Notes: generated from the sequence alone by a model not told the origin. DNA of 45,417 nt from Anaerolineales bacterium (GCA_026129335.1 JAHCIH010000017.1:1-45417), one strand, 5' to 3'; shown: positions 8,486 through 15,408, numbered from the stretch's first letter. Made by a program: numbers and translations.

Positions 8486-9295
8486 TTATCCGTCCTGAAA
8501 CCAGGGTTCGCTGTGCGGGGCGGCGAGGCGGTGGGAAAGATAGAGCGTGAAATAGCCGAGGCCCATCAATATCAGGCTGGCGGCGATGGCCGCATCCAGG
8601 TTGCTTTCGAAAGCGTTGTAAATGAAGAGGGTCATGGTTTGGGTGCGCCCGCTGATGTTGCCGGCGAACATCAGGCTGGCCCCGAATTCGCCCAGGGCGC
8701 GGGCCCAGCTGAGCGACAGCCCGGTGAGCACCGAATTGGCCGCCAGCGGAAAAGTGACCCGGGTGAAGACCTGCTGGTTGGTGGCGCCGTCGATGCGGGC
8801 GGCCTCCTCCACCGAGTCGGGCACAGCCTGGAAGCCGGCCTGCGCGGCGCGGATGTAGAAGGGCGCGGCCACGAAAACCTGGGCGATGACCACCGCCGCC
8901 GTGGTGAAGGGCAGGCTGATGCCCAGCGACCCCAGGGCATCGCCCAGCAGGCCGCGGCGGCCCAGCGCCAGCAGCAGGGCCAGGCCGGCCACCGTGGGCG
9001 GCAGGATGATGGGCAGCTCGATGAGCACGGTGAGCACGCGCTTGAAGCGGAACTGGCGGCGGGCCAGGAAATAGGCCACTGGCGTGCCCAGCAGGAAGAT
9101 GAGCAGGATGGCAAGGCCGGTGGTGAGGAAACTCAACCCGACCGCGCTGAGCAGCTGCTGGTCCGAAAAGCTCACCCCGCCGAAGCCCAAGGCGCGCAGC
9201 ACAATGGCCAGCAGGGGGACGCCCATCAAGAGGATGAGGGCGAGCCCCAGACTGGCGATGACGGCGGGTTGCAGTTTGTTGAACAGGGAGCGCAT
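8486..9295 (-). CDS. modB: Molybdate/tungstate-type ABC transporter permease
   Basis: This 269-aa inner-membrane permease has about six TM helices and the binding-protein-dependent permease loop EEAARIDGATNQQVFTRVTFPLA, which docks to the ATPase. The segments LIELPIILPPTVAGLALLLALG and ARALGEFGASLMFAGN are characteristic of ModB/CysT-type permeases. It is divergent from the PadR regulator gene and shares with it a 56-bp control region. No ModC ATPase gene follows; the next gene is gap on the same strand after about 100 bp. The ATPase must be encoded elsewhere or shared with another system. Confidence 0.9.
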   Translation of the reverse strand: MRSLFNKLQPAVIASLGLALILLMGVPLLAIVLRALGFGGVSFSDQQLLSAVGLSFLTTGLAILLIFLLGTPVAYFLARRQFRFKRVLTVLIELPIILPPTVAGLALLLALGRRGLLGDALGSLGISLPFTTAAVVIAQVFVAAPFYIRAAQAGFQAVPDSVEEAARIDGATNQQVFTRVTFPLAANSVLTGLSLSWARALGEFGASLMFAGNISGRTQTMTLFIYNAFESNLDAAIAASLILMGLGYFTLYLSHRLAAPHSEPWFQDG

Positions 9296-9305
9296 CGTAA
9301 AGGTC

Positions 9306-9345
9306 AGTCTAACCTAGTCTATCATGGAATAATCTATGGTAGACT
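9306..9345. promoter_or_regulatory. Divergent promoter region with PadR-type palindromic operator
   Basis: A 28-bp interrupted palindrome (9317-9344) has outer arms GTCTA and TAGAC and inner words CAT and ATG; 11 of 14 base pairs match. It overlaps TAGACT (9340-9345), which ends 6 nt before the PadR start codon at 9352. A further AGTCTA (9306-9311, TAGACT on the minus strand) ends 10 nt before the modB start. The position suggests that the PadR protein represses both genes. Confidence 0.65.
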
Positions 9346-9351
9346 GCAGGC

Positions 9352-9903
9352 ATGCGCGTTCCCCTGCCAGATGAAACCATCCTCGGCTTGCTGGCCGCCG
9401 CCCCACAGCACGGCTACCAGTTGCTGGCCCACTTTGAGGCGAAGGCTGAGTTGGGCCGCGTATGGACGCTAAGCCGCAGCCAGCTCTACGCCGTGCTCAA
9501 GCGCCTGGAAGCGACCGGCGCGGCGCGCGGGCAGGACTTCAGCAGCGGGAGTTCGCCCACCCGGCGGGTGTATACGCTGACCGGTGCGGGCCGCCGCCAG
9601 CTGGATGCCTGGCTGGGCCAGGCGCCGCTCTCGGCCAGCATGCGCCAGATTCGTGTGCAGTTCATCAGCCGCCTGTACATCGCCCGCCTGCTCGATCTGC
9701 CTCTGGATGACCTGCTGGAACGCCAGCGGGCAGCCTGCCAGGCGCAACTGGCGCACTTGCAGGCTGCGCTGGCGGAGGCGAGTTCGCCCACCGAAGCGCT
9801 GGTGCTGGACTTCGTCAGCGGGCAGATCGAAGCTGCGCTGGATTGGCTGGACCGCTGCGAAGCGCTGGTTGCAGATCCCACAACCTCACAGGAGAAGAAA
9901 TGA
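9352..9903 (+). CDS. PadR-family transcriptional regulator
   Basis: This 183-aa protein has an N-terminal PadR winged helix: ILGLLAAAPQHGYQLLAHFE, then the recognition helix LSRSQLYAVLKRLEATGAA and a wing RRVYTLTGAGRRQL. A C-terminal helical dimerisation domain (Vir_act_alpha_C-like, about 100-175) follows. PadR proteins are mostly repressors released by small ligands. It lies between divergent modB and co-directional modA, and overlaps modA by the ATGA at 9900-9903, so it is translationally coupled to the binding protein. It may be a substitute for ModE in controlling molybdate or tungstate uptake. TAGACT 6 nt before the ATG implies a leaderless mRNA. Confidence 0.9.
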   Translation: MRVPLPDETILGLLAAAPQHGYQLLAHFEAKAELGRVWTLSRSQLYAVLKRLEATGAARGQDFSSGSSPTRRVYTLTGAGRRQLDAWLGQAPLSASMRQIRVQFISRLYIARLLDLPLDDLLERQRAACQAQLAHLQAALAEASSPTEALVLDFVSGQIEAALDWLDRCEALVADPTTSQEKK

Positions 9904-10682
9904 AGAGAACCCATTGGTCTCGATTGTTTTTCCCCGCCTTGCTGGCCCTGGTGGCTTTGCTGGCGGGCTGCGCCGCCCCGGCGAGTGGAGAGTTAACCGT
10001 GTTTGCCGCTTCTTCCCTTTCTGATGCGTTCACCGAAATGGCCGCCGAGTTCACCGCGGCCAACCCCGGCAGCACCGTGCAGTTCAACTTCGGCGGTTCT
10101 TCGCAGTTGGCCACCCAGCTGGCTGAAGGCGCCCCGGCCGATGTGTTCGCCTCGGCCAACCAGGCGCAGATGAACAACGCGGTGGCCGCCGGGCGCATTT
10201 CCGGCGAGCCGGTGCTGTTCCTCACCAACCGCCTGACGATCATTGTGCCGGCGGACAACCCGGCCGGGATCAACACTCCCGCCGACTTGGCCAAACCGGG
10301 CCTGCGCCTGATCCTGGCTGCTCCCGACGTGCCCATCCGCGAGTACAGTGACACCAGCATCGCCGCGCTGGGCGACGAGGCTTACCAGCAGGCGGTGTAC
10401 GCCAACCTGGTCTCCGAGGAGCCGAACGTGCGCCAGGTGGCGGCCAAGGTGGCCCTGGGTGAGGCCGACGCCGGCATCGTCTACACTTCGGACGTGACGC
10501 CGGACATCGCCGGCGACGTGCTGCAAATCGCCATCCCCGACGAGGCCAATGTGCTGGCGGTGTATCCCATCGCCGCGGTGGAAGGCGGCCAGGCCGCCCT
10601 GGCGCAGCGCTTCATCGACTTCGTGCTGAGCGCAGAGGGTCAGGCCATCCTGGCCAAGTGGGGCTTTGGCCCGCGACCCTAG
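9900..10682 (+). CDS. modA: Molybdate/tungstate-binding lipoprotein
   Basis: 260 aa when started at the ATG in the ATGA overlap; the longer open frame upstream is inside padR. A signal peptide with lipobox LLAGC (Cys24) anchors it. The mature part begins GELTVFAASSLSDAF, the family hallmark whose AASSL serines contact the oxyanion, with FNFGGSSQLATQL and the hinge region EGAPADVFASANQAQM. The C-terminal lobe has ASDAGIVYTSD-like residues (EADAGIVYTSDV) and ends VLSAEGQAILAKWGFGP, typical for ModA. It delivers molybdate or tungstate to ModB. A terminator follows at 10703. Confidence 0.93.
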   Translation: MKRTHWSRLFFPALLALVALLAGCAAPASGELTVFAASSLSDAFTEMAAEFTAANPGSTVQFNFGGSSQLATQLAEGAPADVFASANQAQMNNAVAAGRISGEPVLFLTNRLTIIVPADNPAGINTPADLAKPGLRLILAAPDVPIREYSDTSIAALGDEAYQQAVYANLVSEEPNVRQVAAKVALGEADAGIVYTSDVTPDIAGDVLQIAIPDEANVLAVYPIAAVEGGQAALAQRFIDFVLSAEGQAILAKWGFGPRP

Positions 10683-10702
10683 CGATCGCTCTCAACAACA
10701 AG

Positions 10703-10736
10703 CAGGGCGAGTCATGCGACTCGCCCTGTTTGTTTT
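10703..10736 (+). terminator. Intrinsic terminator after modA
   Basis: CAGGGCGAGTC (10703-10713) pairs with GACTCGCCCTG (10718-10728), loop ATGC, followed by TTTGTTTT. Confidence 0.9.
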
Positions 10737-10802
10737 AAGGGGGAAGGTACTGTCTGCTGCGGGAAAGCGAATGAACTTGTAATAAAAGTTGGAGCTGGGC
10801 TA

Positions 10803-10855
10803 AGTAGTCCGCGTAGCGGACTAGCAACTCTAGTAGTTTCGCCCGTCAGGGCGAA
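10803..10855. terminator. Two hairpins downstream of tRNA-Arg
   Basis: TAGTCCGC/GCGGACTA (about 10804-10821) and TTCGCCC/GGGCGAA (10838-10855) lie just 3' of the tRNA on the minus strand. They have no long U tract, so they could be processing or weak termination signals. Confidence 0.4.
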
Positions 10856-10859
10856 CGTA

Positions 10860-10931
10860 TGCCCCCACTGCGACTCGAACGCAGGCCCCCGCCTCCGGAG
10901 GGCGGTGCTCTATCCACTGAGCTATGGGGGC
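10860..10931 (-). tRNA. tRNA-Arg (anticodon CCG)
   Basis: A complete cloverleaf reads on the minus strand: acceptor GCCCCCA with TGGGGGC, D arm GCTCAGTGGATAGAGC, anticodon stem CCGCC/GGCGG with loop CTCCGGA (anticodon CCG, decoding CGG), and T arm CTGCG TTCGAGT CGCAG. The discriminator base is A, and the CCA end is not encoded. The gene length is 72 nt. Confidence 0.97.
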
Positions 10932-10954
10932 TGGCTGCCAGATTCTAACACGCG

Positions 10955-10978
10955 GCCGCAACACTTTCTGGTGTTGCG
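10955..10978. other. Hairpin upstream of tRNA-Arg
   Basis: CCGCAACAC (10955-10963) pairs with GTGTTGCGG (10970-10978) around TTTCTG. It lies between the tRNA gene and the candidate peptide. It could terminate transcription of the latter on the minus strand, though a U tract is missing there; on the plus strand it is followed by CGTTTCTTT. Confidence 0.45.
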
Positions 10979-11012
10979 GCGTTTCTTTGGGTAGAATGCT
11001 CATCAGGCGATG

Positions 11013-11153
11013 TTAAAAAGCACTGCCACCAGCCGTACCCCTCGGACTGATGGCAATGGGTTGTTCCACGATGGCAGCGGTAATGACCCCACCGCTGTTA
11101 TAGTTTGAAATGTCGCCACAGCAAATAGGCAGCCGTACTTGATAAGTAGACAT
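11013..11153 (-). CDS. Possible 46-aa peptide divergent from comA-like gene
   Basis: An open frame from the ATG at 11153 encodes 46 aa beginning MSTYQVRLPICCGDISNYNS and ending TAGGSAF. It is Gly/Ser/Ile-rich with an adjacent cysteine pair (residues 11-12) and no charged clusters. No Shine-Dalgarno is seen, and third-position GC is lower than in nearby genes, so coding status is uncertain. Its interest is positional: it is divergent from the response-regulator gene of the com-like locus and could be an output or second signalling peptide. A longer open frame reading through the same DNA in another phase has less natural composition. I recognise no family. Confidence 0.3.
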   Translation of the reverse strand: MSTYQVRLPICCGDISNYNSGGVITAAIVEQPIAISPRGTAGGSAF

Positions 11154-11197
11154 TTGTACTGCCCTGTTTGGGGCAGAATCCGGCCGTGAGGTGGGAA

Positions 11198-11914
11198 ATG
11201 AAGACACAGGCTCAGCAAGGAGAGAAAATCAGGGTCGCCATTCTGGACGACCACATCAGTTCACTGGACAGCTATCAAATGCGCCTCTCGGCGGGCAGGA
11301 ATATCGAGGTGGTCGCTTCGCGCCACTTCGGCGATGAATTGCCCGAGCTTTTTACCAGCGGCCCGATCCATGTGCTCATCCTGGATGTGGGCGTGCCCAA
11401 CTCGGAGCAAGACCGCAACCCCTATCCCATCCTGCACGTCATCCCCGGGCTGCGCGAAGAACACCCCGAGATGGGCATTCTGATCATCTCAATGTACGAA
11501 CAGCCCGTTTTGGTGCGCTTGCTGCTCGAGGCCGGGGCCAATGGCTACATCCTCAAAGAGGATCAAGACGCCATCATGCACCTGGCGGAAATCGTCACCT
11601 CGGTGAGCACCGGCGGCATCTATCTCTCGCGGCGGCTGCGCGGCCTGCTGGCCGATGCAGGCACCGCGGAGGAAGCCCGGCTGCTGAGCAAGCGCCAGCA
11701 CGAAGCGCTTTCGCTGGTCATCGCTTATCCGCAAATGACCACTGAGGAACTCGGCGTGCGCATGAACGTGGCCTCGTCCACGGCCCGCAACCTGCTCTCG
11801 CGAGCCTACAGGCGCCTGGGCGTGCGCAGCCGCATTGCGGCTGCACAGCGCGCCCGCGAGCTGGGCTTGCAGATCATCTTCCCGGAAGAACCGCACCCCG
11901 GCAACTTCAGCTAG
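11198..11914 (+). CDS. ComA-like response regulator (NarL/FixJ family)
   Basis: 238 aa from the ATG at 11198, preceded by GAGGTGGGAA; the frame can extend 10 codons upstream without a better signal. The receiver domain (about 1-130) has the acidic pair Asp17/Asp18, phosphoacceptor Asp63 (LILDVGVPN), Ser98 and Lys120 (GYILKED). The C-terminal LuxR-type HTH is at about 163-225 (LSKRQHEALSLVIAYPQMTTEELGVRM ... VASSTARNLLSRAYRRLGV). It should be phosphorylated by the ComP-like kinase and activate target promoters. It converges on the comQ-like gene with an 8-bp tail overlap. Domain calls are certain; the ComA role comes from context. Confidence 0.88.
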   Translation: MKTQAQQGEKIRVAILDDHISSLDSYQMRLSAGRNIEVVASRHFGDELPELFTSGPIHVLILDVGVPNSEQDRNPYPILHVIPGLREEHPEMGILIISMYEQPVLVRLLLEAGANGYILKEDQDAIMHLAEIVTSVSTGGIYLSRRLRGLLADAGTAEEARLLSKRQHEALSLVIAYPQMTTEELGVRMNVASSTARNLLSRAYRRLGVRSRIAAAQRARELGLQIIFPEEPHPGNFS

Positions 11915-12827
11915 CCACGCGCTCGAACAAGTGCCTGACCGGGGCGATCATCTGGTCCAGCAGTTCCTCCAGCGGGCGGCTATCCCGCAGTGGAATACCC
12001 GCCAGCTGTTCCCCGGCTTGCGAGTGCCGGCGGACGAGTTCACTGACGCAGTAACTGATTGCCCCGCTGCTCACCAGGATGCTTTGTGCTTCTTGCAGGG
12101 CGGCGGGGTCGGATACTTCGCCGCGCAGTTCCATAAAACGAGCCTGTTGCGCATGCGGCGCCAGTTCGGCGTATAAGATAGGCAGCGGGGCACGGCCTTG
12201 CAGCCAGTCCACGTTGGCCGGCACCGCCAGGCAATCGTTCAAATCGTCGTGGATTTGGAGCATCTCCCCGAAGAGCGCCCCAAAGTCGTGCAGCTGCTTC
12301 GCCAGCCCCGCCTCTGCCCCGGCGAACAGCGCGCCGAGATACAGGCCGGTGGCGAAGTAAGGCGAGCTCTTCGCCCGAGCCACCTGCCAATAGGCTTCCT
12401 CGCTGCGCAGGTTCTGTGCGTCCAGGTCCTGGCCGTAGGCGGTGTGCAGCTGCAGGCGGCCGATGGCCGCGGCGGCGAGCACGCCGGATGGGGAACCGGC
12501 TGTCTCCAGCACATCCAGCGCCAGGCCGAAGAGCGCCTGGGCCAGGTTGGCCGCCTGCCCGACGCCCAGTTGGTGATAAGCGCCGCGTGGGTCTTCGTCC
12601 AGCAGGTCGTCCACCAATATCAGGCTCATGTGCGCGCAGGTCAGCGCGGCGATGGCCGGGGCGATGGCAGCTTGCGTGCCGCCCAGCGCCCGGCAGGCGC
12701 GCAGCGGGAAATCCCAGGCGATGGGCTTGTGGCCCAACGCCCGGGTGCAGGTCTCCTGCAGTTGCGGCCAGCGCTGGGTTTGCGGATGGTCCAGCAGCAA
12801 TTGGATGGCTTGCGAATAAATATCCAT
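11907..12827 (-). CDS. ComQ-like polyprenyl synthase/isoprenyl transferase
   Basis: This 306-aa all-alpha isoprenoid-synthase protein has the first Asp-rich motif DDLLDED (73-79) and a second motif DDLND (194-198). ARAKSSPYFATG (151-161) supplies the conserved lysine region. ComQ of Bacillus is a divergent member of this fold that attaches a farnesyl or geranyl group to a tryptophan of ComX. Support here is position: a 47-aa Trp-ending precursor gene lies immediately upstream on the same strand, and a sensor kinase and a LuxR-type regulator flank it. An ordinary polyprenyl diphosphate synthase is the alternative, but the weak similarity outside the motifs and the neighbourhood favour ComQ. 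Shine-Dalgarno AGAAGGGA precedes the ATG. Confidence 0.82.
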   Translation of the reverse strand: MDIYSQAIQLLLDHPQTQRWPQLQETCTRALGHKPIAWDFPLRACRALGGTQAAIAPAIAALTCAHMSLILVDDLLDEDPRGAYHQLGVGQAANLAQALFGLALDVLETAGSPSGVLAAAAIGRLQLHTAYGQDLDAQNLRSEEAYWQVARAKSSPYFATGLYLGALFAGAEAGLAKQLHDFGALFGEMLQIHDDLNDCLAVPANVDWLQGRAPLPILYAELAPHAQQARFMELRGEVSDPAALQEAQSILVSSGAISYCVSELVRRHSQAGEQLAGIPLRDSRPLEELLDQMIAPVRHLFERVAS

Positions 12828-12851
12828 GATGTCCCTTCTGAAGATACAAAT

Positions 12852-12876
12852 GGCGGGCGGTCAACGACCGCCCGCC
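12852..12876 (-). promoter_or_regulatory. Hairpin between comX-like and comQ-like genes
   Basis: An 11-bp GC-rich stem, GGCGGGCGGTC (12852-12862) with GACCGCCCGCC (12866-12876), has a 3-nt loop and is followed on the minus strand by ATTTGTATC. The U tract is weak, so partial termination or an mRNA-stabilising 3' end for the peptide transcript is more likely than full termination. This would give more precursor than enzyme. Confidence 0.6.
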
Positions 12877-12900
12877 AGATGAGAGACTGTTGCAGGCGAT

Positions 12901-13044
12901 TTAGCCCCAGCCGTCCCAGGCGAGTTCGGAACGAACCGCCAGTACATCCTTCAGGCTGGCCTGGGCTACATTCAACAGGTAGCCAAACAGGTCGCTTTGC
13001 TCGCCTTCGGCGAAGAGTGTGGCATGAAAGGTTTGGATGCTCAT
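12901..13044 (-). CDS. ComX-like isoprenylated pheromone precursor (47 aa)
   Basis: This short gene encodes 47 aa: MSIQTFHATLFAEGEQSDLF at the N-terminus and RSELAWDGWG at the C-terminus. The start at 13044 has AAGGAG 9 nt upstream; an in-frame ATG at 13065 has none. There is no signal peptide. The amphipathic middle (GYLLNVAQASLKDVLAV) and the Trp43/Trp46 pair at the very end match the ComX plan, in which a C-terminal segment containing a Trp is isoprenylated by ComQ, cleaved and exported. It lies directly upstream of the comQ-like gene and divergent from the comP-like kinase. Sequence identity to Bacillus ComX is low, as expected for this hypervariable family. Confidence 0.8.
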   Translation of the reverse strand: MSIQTFHATLFAEGEQSDLFGYLLNVAQASLKDVLAVRSELAWDGWG

Positions 13045-13138
13045 GGGTGTAGTCTCCTTGTTCATAGGTTTGGAAATAGACTTGGTTTATGATTAATAGT
13101 TGCTTGCTGTTATCACCTCCTCTCCCGCAGACAGCTAA
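13045..13138. promoter_or_regulatory. Divergent intergenic region, comX-like / comP-like
   Basis: This 94-bp region contains the Shine-Dalgarno of the peptide gene (13054-13059) and an AT-rich pocket (about 13085-13100) with TATGAT at 13088-13093 on the plus strand. No clear -35 was found on either strand, and no ComA-box-like palindrome was recognised. It must contain both promoters unless comX is read from inside comP. Confidence 0.5.
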
Positions 13139-15385
13139 ATGACGTTTCAAGGCATTCAATCCAAGGGGCTCCGTGTGGGCGAAATCCTTCTGCCTGCGTT
13201 TGTCCTATGGGTGCTGTTTGTGTTCACTTACGCCCGTTTTTACGGCATTCAATATTTGGGCTTCCATTTCTCGGGGCCTATGGCTGAGGTTGTTGAGTTG
13301 TATGTCCCCTCCACGGATTTGCAGGTGGGTGACCGCATTCTGATGGTTGGCGATCAGCCTTGGGATGTCTTGCGCCTGGAGCAGGCTCCTCACCCCCTTG
13401 CTTTGCCGCGGCCGGGAGAGGTGGTTGAACTGCTGGTGGAACGAGATGGGCTCACCCGGCTGGTCACATGGCAAGCTCCTGGTTTCACCCTTGGGGAATT
13501 TTTTGCCCGGTTGCTGAATACCTGGCCGGTTAGCTATGCTTTCTGGCTGGCCGGCACCATTTCCCTGATGCAATTGCGCCCCAAAGACAAACGCTGGGCT
13601 CTATTCGTCGCCTTTAACTACATCACGGCCATTTGGTTCATCGCCGGCACGGTGTCTCGTTTCGGCATTTACTTCTCCCCCTTTGTATTGCGCACGGGTG
13701 TCTGGTTCAGTCTGCCCGTGTATTTGCATCTGCACTGGATGCTGCCCAGGCAGTTGGGGCGGTTGCCGCGGTTCTTCTGGCCGGCCTTGTATGCGTTCGC
13801 CGGGTTGATGACGTTGGGACATTGGCTGGGCTACCTGGAGGCGGAAGCCTATTTGTCCGGTTTCCTGGTCGCGCTGACAGGCAGTTTGGGGCTTTTGCTT
13901 TTCCGCTACTTTTTCCGCCCCGTGGAACGACGGGAAATCTTGTTGATCCTTTTTGGCGCTGGTGTGGCCTTGCTGCCCGCGATGGCCACAGCACTTTCCA
14001 CCCTGCAGTTGGATGCTTCCGCCGTGGTGCCCGGTTACCTGCTCTCGTTGATTGCATTGCCCGGCGCCTATCTATATGTGGTCATGCGCCGGCGCCTGGG
14101 TGATCTGGAGCTGCGTGCCAACCGGCTGATATCGCTGTATTTGTTCCTGGTACTGCTGGTCACGTTTGCCCTCCTCGCATTGCCGCTGGCCACTTACCTG
14201 GTTCCCGGCCTCAGCGGGGCGGGGGGCGTGGTGGTGCTCACGGTGCTGTTCACAGCCCTGTTCAGCATCTTCGGGTTTCAACGTTTCCAAACTCTGGTAG
14301 AGCGCAAGATCCTTGGCATCCCCGAGGCGCCGCGGCGCCTGCTGGAAGAATTTGCCGGCCGCCTGTCCACCAGCTTCTCCAGGCAGCACCTGGCGGCTCT
14401 GCTTACCCGGGAGGTGCTGCCGGCGCTGCTCATCCGCCAATCGGCCTTGCTCGATCTGAGCGCGCAAGGCGCCGGGCGTGTGGTGTATCAACAGGGTGTG
14501 CCGGCCAACGCGCTACCCAACCGGGCGCAGCAGAAGCAACTGGCCGCCCTGGGCAGTGCGTCGCCCCTGCCCGAGGGTGTGCGCCTGAGCCAGGCGGCCA
14601 GTTGGCCGCAGGTCAGCCTGCTGCTTCAAGTGGGCGGCCAGCCGCGCGGCCTGTGGCTGCTGGGTCGCAAAGACCCCGATGACTTCTACAGCCAGTCCGA
14701 ACTGAGCTTGCTGCGCTCGCTGGCCGACCAGATGGCGATCGCATTGGTCAACATCAGCCAGGCGCAGGATTTGCGCGCCCTGTACCAGTCCAATGTGGAA
14801 CGCCAGGAGGCGGAACGCGTGCACCTGGCTCGCGAACTGCACGATGATACGCTGGCGCGCATTGGCGAGCTGGCCCCGCAGTTGTCCCCGGCGCTCAGCC
14901 CGAAGCTGGAGGGCCTGGTGGACCAAATCCGAGCGCTGATCAACGGCCTGCGGCCACCGCTGCTGGACCAGGGGCTGTATTTCGCCTTGTTGGAACAAGC
15001 CGACCAGCTGGACCGCCGTGCCGCAGCCAAGGTGAAAGTGAAGCTGGATGTGCCGCTCAGCCACCAGCGCTTCGACCCGCTGGTGGAGCAGCACCTCTTC
15101 CGCATCGTGCAGCAGGCGGGCGAGAATGCTATGAAGCATTCCCGCTGCCGCCTGCTGCGTATCCATGGCCGCATAGATGCCGGCGGCGTGGAACTGGTCG
15201 TGGAAGACGATGGGGCCGGCTTCCGGCTGAAGGAGCCGGCCGACCTCAGCGAGTTCCTGGGCCAGGGGCATTTCGGCCTGGCCGGCATGCAGGAACGCGC
15301 CGCCATGGTCGGCGCCAGCTTGTCTGTCGATACGGCGCCCAAAAAAGGCACCCGCGTGCACTTGCTTTGGAAGCCTCTCGCCTGA
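13139..15385 (+). CDS. ComP-like membrane sensor histidine kinase
   Basis: This 748-aa kinase has TM1 at about 14-36, then an extracytoplasmic PDZ-like loop (about 45-118, with DLQVGDRILMVGDQPWDV and GEVVELLVERDG). A membrane block of roughly seven to nine helices runs to about 385, followed by a GAF-like region (about 410-540), a HisKA_3 dimerisation domain with phospho-His568 in ARELHDDTLARIGEL, and a HATPase_c domain (N-box Asn663 in ENAMKHS, G-box DDGAGF, GLAGMQERA). Bacillus ComP has the same plan: many helices, a large loop after TM1 and a NarX-type core. No Shine-Dalgarno precedes the ATG; GTG at 13175, with AAGGGG 6 nt upstream, is an alternative start. The neighbours make it the receptor for the modified peptide. 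Confidence 0.85.
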   Translation: MTFQGIQSKGLRVGEILLPAFVLWVLFVFTYARFYGIQYLGFHFSGPMAEVVELYVPSTDLQVGDRILMVGDQPWDVLRLEQAPHPLALPRPGEVVELLVERDGLTRLVTWQAPGFTLGEFFARLLNTWPVSYAFWLAGTISLMQLRPKDKRWALFVAFNYITAIWFIAGTVSRFGIYFSPFVLRTGVWFSLPVYLHLHWMLPRQLGRLPRFFWPALYAFAGLMTLGHWLGYLEAEAYLSGFLVALTGSLGLLLFRYFFRPVERREILLILFGAGVALLPAMATALSTLQLDASAVVPGYLLSLIALPGAYLYVVMRRRLGDLELRANRLISLYLFLVLLVTFALLALPLATYLVPGLSGAGGVVVLTVLFTALFSIFGFQRFQTLVERKILGIPEAPRRLLEEFAGRLSTSFSRQHLAALLTREVLPALLIRQSALLDLSAQGAGRVVYQQGVPANALPNRAQQKQLAALGSASPLPEGVRLSQAASWPQVSLLLQVGGQPRGLWLLGRKDPDDFYSQSELSLLRSLADQMAIALVNISQAQDLRALYQSNVERQEAERVHLARELHDDTLARIGELAPQLSPALSPKLEGLVDQIRALINGLRPPLLDQGLYFALLEQADQLDRRAAAKVKVKLDVPLSHQRFDPLVEQHLFRIVQQAGENAMKHSRCRLLRIHGRIDAGGVELVVEDDGAGFRLKEPADLSEFLGQGHFGLAGMQERAAMVGASLSVDTAPKKGTRVHLLWKPLA

Positions 15386-15408
15386 TTTTTGAAGCGATTT
15401 GATTGTTA

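Noticed and set aside
10860..10931. tRNA-Arg as integration site of a genomic island carrying the com-like genes
   Set aside because: No integrase, no duplicated tRNA 3' end and no clear direct repeat bounding the region could be found.
10955..10978. ComA-box-like operator (TTGCGG/CCGCAA half-sites)
   Set aside because: The half-sites are in the opposite order (CCGCAACAC...GTGTTGCGG) to the Bacillus ComA box and read better as an RNA hairpin.
11003..11254. 83-aa minus-strand frame overlapping the start of the comA-like gene
   Set aside because: It would read through the regulator's start and ribosome-binding site; the 46-aa frame from 11153 in another phase has more natural composition and avoids that overlap.
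11907..12827. Ordinary geranylgeranyl or farnesyl diphosphate synthase
   Set aside because: The Asp-rich motifs would allow it, but the adjacent Trp-ending peptide gene, ComP-like kinase and LuxR-type regulator make a ComQ-type enzyme more likely. Kept only as an alternative.
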